12,036 nt of DNA, from assembly GCA_964617245.1 (NCBI GenBank), contig CAZTWF010000017.1:1-12036 (forward strand), read 5' to 3'. The notes beneath the pieces are model-generated. The model ran no database searches and was not told the DNA's origin. It saw only the letters and a program-made list of their open reading frames with translations. The translations under genes were made by a program, and so were the position numbers. This DNA is from WYZ-LMO11 sp964617245. Its GTDB lineage: Archaea > Thermoproteota > Methanomethylicia > Methanomethylicales > Methanomethylicaceae. Positions 1 through 6,432 of the stretch are shown piece by piece (position 1 is the stretch's first letter; every line of letters begins with the position of its first letter).

Positions 1-39
1 TAAGAAATAAAATAAAAGAAATAAAATTAAGTGATATAA

Positions 40-693
40 ATGGTAAATAAAAAATGGCTTTTAGAACCAGAAGCAAAAAAATTATGTAATAATTATGGAA
101 TTATTACTGGAAAATGGAGAGTAATAAAAGAAAAAGAAGAAATTGATAATGTATTAAAAGATATTGATTTTCCAATTGTAATGAAAATAATATCATATGA
201 TGTTTTACATAAATCAGATATAGGTGGTGTTATATTAAATATTAAAAATAAAGAAGAAGCTCTAAATTCTTATGATAAAATAAGAAATATTGCTAAAGAA
301 AGAAGCATAAGATTTGAAGGAGTTCTTATAGAAGAAATGGCACCTCAAGGAATTGAAATAATAATAGGAGCAAAAAGAGATGAACAATTTGGACCTATTG
401 TAATGTTTGGACTTGGTGGTATATTTGTAGAAGTATTTAATGATATATCATTAAGAATAATTCCAATAGATAAAAATGAAGCTTTAGAAATGATTTCAGA
501 AATAAGAGCATATCCAATAATAAAAGGAATAAGAGGAAGAGAAGGTTGTGATATTGATAGTCTAGCTGATTTAATACTTAAGGTTTCAAAAATTATGATG
601 GATATTCCAAATATAAAGGAAATGGATCTTAATCCAGTAATAGCATATAAAAAAGGATATAGAGTTGTAGATGCTAGAATAATTCTTTCATAA
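40..693 (+). CDS. ADP-forming acetyl-CoA synthetase, beta (ATP-grasp) subunit
   Basis: This 217-residue protein is the small subunit of ADP-forming acyl-CoA synthetase, which converts acetyl-CoA (or another acyl-CoA) + ADP + Pi to the acid + ATP + CoA in the cytoplasm. Visible family blocks are FPIVMKI (44-50), LHKSDIGG (56-63), EEMAPQG (98-104), QFGPIVMFGLGG (116-127) and EMDLNPV (194-200). By my placement His57 and Asp196 correspond to the beta-subunit residues implicated in phosphoryl transfer in the Pyrococcus furiosus enzyme. The length is close to that of stand-alone archaeal beta subunits (about 230 residues), so this is not the fused alpha-beta form. The alpha subunit is not visible and may lie left of the window. 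The ATG has GTGA 5 nt upstream. The kinase gene follows after a short gap, probably in one transcript. The substrate acyl group cannot be told from sequence. Confidence 0.92.
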   Translation: MVNKKWLLEPEAKKLCNNYGIITGKWRVIKEKEEIDNVLKDIDFPIVMKIISYDVLHKSDIGGVILNIKNKEEALNSYDKIRNIAKERSIRFEGVLIEEMAPQGIEIIIGAKRDEQFGPIVMFGLGGIFVEVFNDISLRIIPIDKNEALEMISEIRAYPIIKGIRGREGCDIDSLADLILKVSKIMMDIPNIKEMDLNPVIAYKKGYRVVDARIILS

Positions 694-706
694 GGTTTCA
701 TAAGGT
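687..706 (+). repeat. perfect 10-bp tandem duplication at the gene junction
   Basis: The decamer TTCATAAGGT occurs twice back to back (687-696 and 697-706). The first copy contains the TAA stop of the acetyl-CoA synthetase beta gene. The second ends inside the GGTGA Shine-Dalgarno core of the kinase gene. Without the duplication the stop would be followed directly by GGTGA, much as at the pgk-gap junction. It looks like a slippage duplication that only lengthened the spacer. Confidence 0.85.
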
Positions 707-708
707 GA
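704..708 (+). promoter_or_regulatory. Shine-Dalgarno core GGTGA deciding the kinase start
   Basis: GGTGA is followed by 5 nt and then TTG at 714. The upstream GTG at 705, which would give a protein three residues longer, lies inside this motif and so is an unlikely start. The same GGTGA-N5-start arrangement is seen at several genes in the window. Confidence 0.75.
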
Positions 709-713
709 GTTTT

Positions 714-1595
714 TTGTTTGATATTATATCTATAGGTAATATAAATATAGATCTTTCATTTTATGTTGATAAAATACCTGAAGTTGATTATGAAGTTTTA
801 GCTGATTTAGAAATATTTCATGGTGGAGCAGCAGCAAATTTTGCAGTAGCAGCCTCTAGACTTGGACTTAAAGTAGGAATTATAGGATGTGTTGGTAATG
901 ATTATTTTGGTAAAAAAGCTATAGAAGAATTAGAAAAAGAGGGTGTTATTACTAATTTTATTAGAATGGTAAATGAAAAAATAACAGGAATGGTTTGTGT
1001 AATTGTAGAAAAAAATGGAAATAGAAGAATGTTAGCATATAGAGGTGCAAATGAATATTTAGATAAAGTTGTTGATGAATTTATTGATAAAATTCATTGT
1101 AAATATGTACAATTATGTAATGTTAACAAAAGAGTATTTACAAAAGTAAAAGAAAAAATAAGAAAAATGAAAATATCATTAGATCCTGGAGGAAGAATAG
1201 TAGAATTATCTCTAAACGATCTAGAAGGAATTGATTTATTATTATTAAATGAAGTAGAATGTAAAAAACTTACTAATATGAACTATAAAGAAGGTGCTAA
1301 ATTACTTTCAAAATATGTAAATATAGTAGTTGTAAAAATAGGAGAAAAAGGAGCTTATTTATTTGATGGTAATAAAGAAATAGAAATGCCTGCTATAAAA
1401 GTAAATGTTGTAGATACAACAGGTGCAGGAGATGCTTTTAATGCTGGCTTTATTACTGGATTAATAAAAGGTCTAAGTTTAAAGGAATGTTTACATTGGG
1501 GTATAGCTACAGCTTCATTAAAGATTCAAAAGAAGGGTGCAAGAAATGGTCTTCCAAATATTAATGAATTAATGAAGTTCTTATCTTATCAATAA
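714..1595 (+). CDS. PfkB-family carbohydrate/nucleoside kinase
   Basis: This is a cytoplasmic ribokinase-fold kinase that phosphorylates a sugar, sugar phosphate or nucleoside. Starting at TTG 714 it has 293 residues and begins MFDIISIGNINIDL, the usual first beta strand of the family. Signature 1 is the GGAAANFAVAASRLG block (37-51) and signature 2 is DTTGAGDAF (234-242), with Asp240 as the expected catalytic base. NEVE (179-182) is the NxxE metal/phosphate motif. The substrate cannot be assigned: archaeal members include 6-phosphofructokinases, nucleoside kinases and 2-keto-3-deoxygluconate kinases. It follows the acetyl-CoA synthetase beta gene closely on the same strand. Its last 15 bases overlap the end of the convergent alcohol dehydrogenase gene, leaving no room for a conventional terminator. 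Confidence 0.9.
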   Translation: MFDIISIGNINIDLSFYVDKIPEVDYEVLADLEIFHGGAAANFAVAASRLGLKVGIIGCVGNDYFGKKAIEELEKEGVITNFIRMVNEKITGMVCVIVEKNGNRRMLAYRGANEYLDKVVDEFIDKIHCKYVQLCNVNKRVFTKVKEKIRKMKISLDPGGRIVELSLNDLEGIDLLLLNEVECKKLTNMNYKEGAKLLSKYVNIVVVKIGEKGAYLFDGNKEIEMPAIKVNVVDTTGAGDAFNAGFITGLIKGLSLKECLHWGIATASLKIQKKGARNGLPNINELMKFLSYQ

Positions 1596-2594
1596 AACTC
1601 CACTTCCTCTATACTTTCCATATTTTAACATTAAAAGAGCTTCATTAGCTTCTTCAAGATTAAATGTTTTAACTTCAGGTTTTATAGGTATCTTAGCTGC
1701 TATATCAAGAAATTCTTTTACATCTTTTCTTGTTATATTTGTTACACTTTTAATTTCCTTTTCTTCCCATAAATGTATGGTATAATCTAAATTATTTATT
1801 ATTTCTTCTTTTCTTATTAAATTCATTACAAGTCTTCCACCTTTTTCTAAATTTCTTAAGGCTTCTCTTACTGGGAATGAAGATGGAGTAGTATCTATTG
1901 CACAATTAAGTTTTTCAGGTGGAGTCTCTCCTGTTTCTCCAACCCAATCAGCTCCCATTTTTATTGCTAATTCACTTGGTAAATCACCTTTTCTTCTAGT
2001 AAAAACAAAAATCTTAGAATTTGGAAATAAATATCTAATTACTTGAAATAATATATGTGCTGAAGAACCAAAACCATAAAGAGCAATAATATCTCCATCT
2101 TTCATTCCTGTAAGTTTTAATGCTCTATATCCAATAGCTCCAGCACATAATAATGGAGCTGCTTCTATATCTGAAAAAATGTTGGGAATAGGATATACAA
2201 AATCTTCATTTACTACTATATATTCTGCATATCCACCATTTGCTCCATGGCCTGTGCCAATAAAATTATTACATAAGTTTTCAAGTTCATTTTTACAGAA
2301 CTTACAATTACCACAAGCATAATATATCCATGCTATTCCTACTCTATCATTTTTCTTAAATTTCTTAGTAAAAGGTCCAAGTTCATATATTCTACCTACA
2401 ATTTGATGACCTGGAATAATAGGTAATTTTGGTAATAATCTACCTTCAATTTCATCAAGTTCTGTTCTACATACTCCACATACACTTATTTTTACTAAAA
2501 TCTGATTATGAGAAGGTTCTGGAATTTCTATATCTTCAAGTACAAGTGGTTTATTTTCTATTTGAGATATAGACTTAAGAATCATTGCTTTCAT
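1581..2594 (-). CDS. zinc-dependent alcohol dehydrogenase (MDR superfamily)
   Basis: This 337-residue NAD(P)-dependent medium-chain dehydrogenase probably interconverts an alcohol and an aldehyde in the cytoplasm. The N-terminal GroES-like domain carries candidate catalytic zinc ligands Cys42 (CGVCRTE), His63 (PGHQ) and Cys150 (LLCAGAIGYRA). The structural zinc site is Cys94, Cys97, Cys100 and Cys108. The Rossmann domain has YGFGSSAHI (173-181) instead of the usual GxGxxG, a feature I associate with one MDR alcohol dehydrogenase subgroup. The common GHE motif reads GHQ (Gln64). The start is not settled: ATG 2594 and an in-frame ATG at 2585 are both possible, and no clear GGTGA precedes either. 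It lies 40 bp after tupC on the same strand and may be read through from it or have its own promoter. The substrate is unknown. Confidence 0.9.
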   Translation of the reverse strand: MKAMILKSISQIENKPLVLEDIEIPEPSHNQILVKISVCGVCRTELDEIEGRLLPKLPIIPGHQIVGRIYELGPFTKKFKKNDRVGIAWIYYACGNCKFCKNELENLCNNFIGTGHGANGGYAEYIVVNEDFVYPIPNIFSDIEAAPLLCAGAIGYRALKLTGMKDGDIIALYGFGSSAHILFQVIRYLFPNSKIFVFTRRKGDLPSELAIKMGADWVGETGETPPEKLNCAIDTTPSSFPVREALRNLEKGGRLVMNLIRKEEIINNLDYTIHLWEEKEIKSVTNITRKDVKEFLDIAAKIPIKPEVKTFNLEEANEALLMLKYGKYRGSGVLLIR

Positions 2595-2609
2595 TTTACA
2601 TCTATATTA

Positions 2610-2618
2610 CTTTTATAA
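2610..2618 (-). promoter_or_regulatory. possible TATA box for the alcohol dehydrogenase
   Basis: TTATAAAAG on the minus strand is centred about 20 nt before ATG 2594. In archaea transcription usually starts roughly 25 nt after the TATA centre, so a transcript from here would be almost leaderless. That fits the lack of a clear Shine-Dalgarno at this gene. In such AT-rich sequence a chance match is quite possible. Confidence 0.3.
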
Positions 2619-2634
2619 TTCAAACTTTAATAAT

Positions 2635-3696
2635 TTAAATAATTTTAACTGATGATGCTTTAAAGCCTATATAAACCTTTTTACCAATATTAAGATTCAT
2701 TTCATTAAATGATTTCTTAGTTATTTGAACAATAAAGCTCTTATTATTTTTAACATTTACTTCTAATTTTACTATATTTCCCATATCAGATATTTGTGAT
2801 ATTATTCCTTCAAAAATATTTCTCATACTAGAAATAATTGGATAATTTGATAGAATAATATCATCAGGAGGAATATGTAATATAACTTTTCCAGTTTTTT
2901 GAAATATAGTTTCAATTTGTAACCCATCACCAATATCTACAATAGATATTCCTTCATCTGTAATTCTTGAAAAACCATAAAAAATATTCTCCATTTTAGT
3001 AAAATTATTAATTTTTGATGATTTTTTAAAAATTTCTTGAAAAGTACCTATCATTTCTATCTCTCCTTCATTAAGAAAAGCAATTCTATCAGCTAAATTT
3101 TCTACTTGAAATATATTATGAGTTGTCATTATTATTGTAGTCTTTTCTTCTTTATTCATATATGAGAGAACTTCTTCAATTATAGAAGTATTTTTTGGAT
3201 CAAGATTTGCAGTAGGTTCATCAAGGAGAAGAAGTTCAGGTTCTATTACTAATGCTTGTGCTATAGCAACTCTTTGAGATTCTCCACCAGATAGAAGTAA
3301 AGCATTTCTATTTTCTAAACCATTTAATTGAAGTAACTTAATTACTTCTTCTACTTTCTTTTTTATATTAGTTTCACTTCTAATTTTTAAAGGATAAGCT
3401 ATATTATTGAATACGCTCATATCAAAGAGTATTGTCTTTTGAAAAACCATTCCTATTTTTCTACGTAAGGTAATTTTCATATTTTCTGAGGAATAATCAA
3501 CTTTTTCTCCATTAAATAATACATTACCACTTGTAGGTTCTTCAAGTAAATCAATAATTTTTAAAAGTGTAGTTTTTCCTGATCCATTTGGTCCTATAAG
3601 AATAAAAAATTCTCCTTTTTTAACATTAAAATTAATATTTTTTAAAACTTGTTTTCCGTTATATTCTTTGAATAAATTTCTAACTTCTACTTCTAT
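2635..3696 (-). CDS. tupC: tungstate ABC transporter ATP-binding protein, apparent ATA start
   Basis: This is the ATPase that powers tungstate (or related oxyanion) import with TupB at the membrane. Read from ATA 3696 it has 353 residues. Walker A is GPNGSGKT (35-42), the Q-loop is Gln86, the signature LSGGE spans 135-139, Walker B is LLLLDEP with Asp159-Glu160, and the switch His is 193. The C-terminal 60 or so residues look like a TOBE/MOP oxyanion-binding domain. The frame is open from the TAG at 3709-3711 and contains no ATG, GTG or TTG until ATG 3480, which lies after Walker A and would give a dead ATPase. The ATA gives an N-terminus (IEVEVRNLFKEY) just where ABC ATPases begin, overlaps the tupB stop as ATAG, and is preceded by GGAGTGTGAG. 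Tungstate specificity is inferred from TupA. Confidence 0.87.
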   Translation of the reverse strand: MEVEVRNLFKEYNGKQVLKNINFNVKKGEFFILIGPNGSGKTTLLKIIDLLEEPTSGNVLFNGEKVDYSSENMKITLRRKIGMVFQKTILFDMSVFNNIAYPLKIRSETNIKKKVEEVIKLLQLNGLENRNALLLSGGESQRVAIAQALVIEPELLLLDEPTANLDPKNTSIIEEVLSYMNKEEKTTIIMTTHNIFQVENLADRIAFLNEGEIEMIGTFQEIFKKSSKINNFTKMENIFYGFSRITDEGISIVDIGDGLQIETIFQKTGKVILHIPPDDIILSNYPIISSMRNIFEGIISQISDMGNIVKLEVNVKNNKSFIVQITKKSFNEMNLNIGKKVYIGFKASSVKII

Positions 3697-4379
3697 TTTC
3701 TCACACTCCTAATTTGAATAATAGTTAATACTAAGTTAATTATAAAAGCCATAGAAAGTAATATAAATCCAAGTATAAGAGCCATTGTAAAATTACCTAA
3801 TTCTGTTTCTACAACAATAGCTGTTGTTAATGTTCTTGTCCACCATCTAATATTACCTCCAGTAATTAAAATTCCTCCAACTTCTGATATTGCTGCTCCA
3901 AAAGCTACAATAATTGAAGTTAAAATACCTAAACGAGCTTCTCTTAATATTAACCAATTTGCCTGAGATTCATTTGCACCAAGTGATAAAGCTTTTTCTC
4001 TAATAGATTTTTCAATATTTCCAATAGAAGAAACTGTTATGCCTATTATAATTGGAATAATTAATATTAATTGAGTTATTATCATAGCTGATGGTGTATA
4101 TAATAATCCTAACCAACCAAAAGGACCAGATCTACTTAATAATAAATATACTATAAGTCCTACAAAAACAGGTGGTAAGCCCATACATGTATTTATAAGT
4201 GTCTTTATCATAATATCCATAAAACGTAAGAAAATTTGTTTTCCTTTAAATTGTCTAAAACCTAAGAAAACTCCAATAGGTATTCCTATTAATGCTCCTA
4301 TCAAGACTGCAGTTCCAGAAACTTGTAAAGACCGTAATGTTATATCTAAAATTTCATTCCAATTTATATTTTCAAACAT
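3693..4379 (-). CDS. tupB: tungstate ABC transporter permease
   Basis: This integral membrane permease of the TupB/BPD type forms the channel for tungstate uptake. From ATG 4379 it has 228 residues. Hydrophobic segments are at about 18-40, 61-82, 98-119, 150-175 and 198-220. The cytoplasmic EAA-like loop, which docks the ATPase, is about 127-150 and contains REKALSLGANESQANWLILR. The longer frame from TTG 4391 is rejected because GGTGA (4385-4389) lies 5 nt before ATG 4379 and overlaps the TTG-GTG codons. The gene sits just after the tupA stop and its own stop overlaps the tupC start, so tupABC is tightly coupled. Confidence 0.9.
   Translation of the reverse strand: MFENINWNEILDITLRSLQVSGTAVLIGALIGIPIGVFLGFRQFKGKQIFLRFMDIMIKTLINTCMGLPPVFVGLIVYLLLSRSGPFGWLGLLYTPSAMIITQLILIIPIIIGITVSSIGNIEKSIREKALSLGANESQANWLILREARLGILTSIIVAFGAAISEVGGILITGGNIRWWTRTLTTAIVVETELGNFTMALILGFILLSMAFIINLVLTIIQIRSVRK
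3700..3709 (-). promoter_or_regulatory. Shine-Dalgarno for tupC
   Basis: GGAGTGTGAG on the minus strand lies inside the last codons of tupB. GTGA is 4 nt before the ATA at 3696 and GGAG is 9 nt before it. It supports initiation at the non-canonical ATA and translational coupling to tupB. Confidence 0.6.
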
Positions 4380-4384
4380 AATTT

Positions 4385-4389
4385 TCACC
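4385..4389 (-). promoter_or_regulatory. Shine-Dalgarno core GGTGA deciding the tupB start
   Basis: GGTGA on the minus strand, then 5 nt, then ATG 4379. It overlaps the upstream TTG (4391) and GTG (4388) codons, which are therefore unlikely starts. Confidence 0.75.
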
Positions 4390-4391
4390 AA

Positions 4392-5306
4392 TTATTTTTG
4401 AGCTTTATACCAGGCTATTTCTTCTTCTTGATTTAGATATCCTAATTCTCTAGCTCTATCAAAATCTAAAGCAATAGGTTTAAATAAAATTTCATCTTTT
4501 TTTCTAAAGTTTGCTATAAAAGATTGACCTTCTTCTGATAACATCCACTTAGCTAATTGAATAGCACCTTTATAATTTCTCTGAGGAAATTTCTCTGGAT
4601 TGACTAAGATTATTGAATATGGATTTAATAAAATATTATCATTTTCAACTAAAATTTTTAAATTTTTAAGTTGATCTTTATATGAAAGCCATGTTGCTCT
4701 ATCTGTAATAGTATATGCTTCTTTCTCATTAGCCATACGTAAAACTGCACCCATACCTGCATTAGCTTCTAAATACCATGATTGATTTTTACTTGAAGGA
4801 ATAATACCAATTTTTTTCCATAATTCTAATTCTAATAAGTTAGTTCCAGATTTATCTGCTCTAGAAATAAATCTTGTATTACCTTTAGCTCCTGCTTCTG
4901 AAATTCTGTAAAAAGCTTCAATAGCATTTATTGATTTTCCTATTTCTGCTGGATCATTTAATGGCCCAACTATTACAAAATCATTATACATAAGAGCTAC
5001 TCTATGAATTCCATAACCACTATTAATAAAATCAAGTTCAAGTTCTTTTGAATGTACAATTATAAGATCTACATCACCTCTTTTTGCTATTTCTATTGCT
5101 TGACCTGTGCCAACACTAATAACATGAATTCTAAAATTATACTTATTTTCAAATATAGGTAATAAATAATCAAGAAGGCCAGAATCATATATACTTGTAG
5201 TTGTTGCAAGAACAATAATAGGTTTTTGATTAGAAAATATTTCATAAAAATGTACTCCAATAATTATAAGAAGAATAATTATTAAAATTTTAAATAAATT
5301 TTTCAT
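4392..5306 (-). CDS. tupA: tungstate ABC transporter substrate-binding protein
   Basis: This 304-residue extracytoplasmic binding protein captures tungstate and delivers it to TupB. Residues 1-20 are a strongly hydrophobic signal or membrane anchor with lysines at 2 and 6. No lipobox cysteine is seen, so it is probably anchored by this helix. The TupA hallmark LATTTSIYDSGLL spans 33-45, with TTTS (35-38) expected to contact the oxyanion. SVGTGQAIEIAKRGDVDL (64-81), ISRADKSGT (147-155) and ITDRATW (200-206) are further family blocks. The motif set fits TupA better than the molybdate ModA or WtpA families. ATG 5306 is 9 nt after the stop of the cysteine-cluster gene, with a weak AGGT upstream. 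Affinity for tungstate over molybdate is family knowledge and not visible here. Confidence 0.9.
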   Translation of the reverse strand: MKNLFKILIIILLIIIGVHFYEIFSNQKPIIVLATTTSIYDSGLLDYLLPIFENKYNFRIHVISVGTGQAIEIAKRGDVDLIIVHSKELELDFINSGYGIHRVALMYNDFVIVGPLNDPAEIGKSINAIEAFYRISEAGAKGNTRFISRADKSGTNLLELELWKKIGIIPSSKNQSWYLEANAGMGAVLRMANEKEAYTITDRATWLSYKDQLKNLKILVENDNILLNPYSIILVNPEKFPQRNYKGAIQLAKWMLSEEGQSFIANFRKKDEILFKPIALDFDRARELGYLNQEEEIAWYKAQK

Positions 5307-5315
5307 TTTTTAAAC

Positions 5316-5831
5316 CTACATTTTTGAATATAATTTATTTTGGAAATATATATTAAAATTAAAAACTCTAGGAAAAGTTTTTGTCCAATTATTATATAGT
5401 AGATAAGGTTTTTGAGTTAGATCTATTAATTCTGGTATGATCTTATTAACTAATCTAAAAGAAGGTTTGCCAGGTATTATTCCTTCACAGTATGAATTTA
5501 AGTATACATAAAATACCTGACCTCTATATTCAAAATATGCATGATTTTTTTCACCATATTTTGGTATTTCATGTATTGAAAAAGGCCATAATTTACATGC
5601 TATAGGCTTAAAAGGATGTATACTACATAAATTACTAAATTGAAAAATACAACGTCCATTTATTCTTTTCAAATAAAAAACTCCTGTTGATGCTTCTATA
5701 CAATAAGAACCAAATCTTTTCAATAATAGCTTAACCTCAATAAATGAAAGAGGAACTTTGAAAACTTTACAACATTTACCACAAGTTTTACAATACCAAT
5801 CAGAAACCTTACTCCAGGGGAGGTATTTCAT
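5316..5831 (-). CDS. YkgJ-like cysteine-cluster protein
   Basis: This 171-residue protein belongs to the YkgJ/UPF0153 type, described as putative zinc- or iron-chelating proteins; no specific reaction is established. The N-terminal cluster is Cys14-x2-Cys17-x2-Cys20-Cys21 (WYCKTCGKCC). Further cysteines are at 44, 61, 69, 79 and 115. The segment CIFQFSNLCSIHPFKPIACKLWPF's pattern (Cys61, Cys69, Cys79 followed by WPF) is typical of the family. No membrane segment is seen. ATG 5831 is chosen because no start codon lies between it and the cluster, but no good Shine-Dalgarno precedes it. The gene sits between the RHH-like pair and tupA, only 9 nt before tupA, so it is almost certainly co-transcribed with the transporter. 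A role in metal or Fe-S handling for tungstoenzymes is speculation. Confidence 0.8.
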   Translation of the reverse strand: MKYLPWSKVSDWYCKTCGKCCKVFKVPLSFIEVKLLLKRFGSYCIEASTGVFYLKRINGRCIFQFSNLCSIHPFKPIACKLWPFSIHEIPKYGEKNHAYFEYRGQVFYVYLNSYCEGIIPGKPSFRLVNKIIPELIDLTQKPYLLYNNWTKTFPRVFNFNIYFQNKLYSKM

Positions 5832-5856
5832 AAAATTTCTAAAACTAAGAGAGACT

Positions 5857-6432
5857 TTATATTTTTTTAGAAAATTCTAATATTGCAACACCACGAATTA
5901 TATCACATTTAGTATTTTGAAAACCAAGAGCATTCATTATGCCATTTACATATCCTATAGTAATTTCAATAAATATTTGCTCTGTATTTGGTGCTATTAA
6001 GCTTATACTTATTTTATCATTATTTTTCATATTCATTTTAATTTCTGATAAATGCCAAAATGAAGTAGAAAATAATGATGGTAATATTTCAAGTGGATTC
6101 TCAAGTTTTGCTATTAGATATTTTCCATACCATTCACCTGCTAATTCCCATGTTTTTATTATTTCTTCCTTATTATTCCAATTCTTTAATGCTTTTAATA
6201 ATATATCAGATGGAATAATCATTGCGCCAGAATCTTTCTGAAGTTTTATTAAATTATGAAAATTTAATAATTCTCCTATGGTTTTATTTATTTCATTAAC
6301 TTTAATAGCATCTTGAAGAATTTCATTTGTAAGAGCAAAAAGAGTTTTATTTTCTTTTCTTGCAATTTCATATAATTTTTCTAAAATATCAGATCTAACT
6401 ACTAAGAGTTTCTTTTCGATCTTCTCTGGCAA
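5857..6432 (-). CDS. RHH-like protein, downstream paralogue of a tandem pair
   Basis: I do not recognise a named family. From TTG 6432 the protein has 191 residues. The N-terminus (about 8-45: KKLLVVRSD, then two helices around LEKLYEIARKENKTLF and ALTNEILQDAI) has the strand-helix-helix layout of MetJ/Arc-type ribbon-helix-helix DNA-binding domains. The rest matches the upstream paralogue: SGAMIIPSDILLKAL against AGMIFVPEAIYNNIM, EWYGKYL against QLFGKYL, and a closing GYVNGIMNALGF..GVAILEF pattern. That closing pattern resembles V4R/4VR-type ligand-binding domains but lacks their cysteines, so this is a weak comparison. TTG is chosen over GTG 6441 because GGTGA overlaps the GTG and lies 5 nt before the TTG. 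Likely a DNA-binding regulator, perhaps of the downstream tungstate genes. Confidence 0.75.
   Translation of the reverse strand: MPEKIEKKLLVVRSDILEKLYEIARKENKTLFALTNEILQDAIKVNEINKTIGELLNFHNLIKLQKDSGAMIIPSDILLKALKNWNNKEEIIKTWELAGEWYGKYLIAKLENPLEILPSLFSTSFWHLSEIKMNMKNNDKISISLIAPNTEQIFIEITIGYVNGIMNALGFQNTKCDIIRGVAILEFSKKI

Noticed and set aside
1..39. Tail of an upstream coding sequence, for example the synthetase alpha subunit
   Set aside because: The 39 bases are too short and low in complexity to support any reading.
345..701. 118-residue open frame on the minus strand
   Set aside because: It lies wholly antisense within the acetyl-CoA synthetase beta gene, has no family resemblance and is a shadow of AT-rich codon use.
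2635..3480. tupC as a 281-residue protein from ATG 3480
   Set aside because: It would lack Walker A although an intact Walker A lies directly upstream in the same open frame.
3693..3711. Programmed -1 frameshift joining TupB and TupC
   Set aside because: AGA-AAA-TAG allows a slip on the A run but is not a standard slippery heptamer, and separate TupB and TupC are the norm. Kept only as an alternative.
5812..5831. Start of the cysteine-cluster gene contains ACCTCC, resembling the 16S anti-Shine-Dalgarno
   Set aside because: It simply encodes the Tyr-Leu-Pro codons; there is no further evidence that it pairs with ribosome sites or acts as a leader.
5939..6241. 100-residue open frame on the plus strand
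   Set aside because: It is antisense to the second RHH paralogue and its hydrophobic sequence is a by-product of the real frame.
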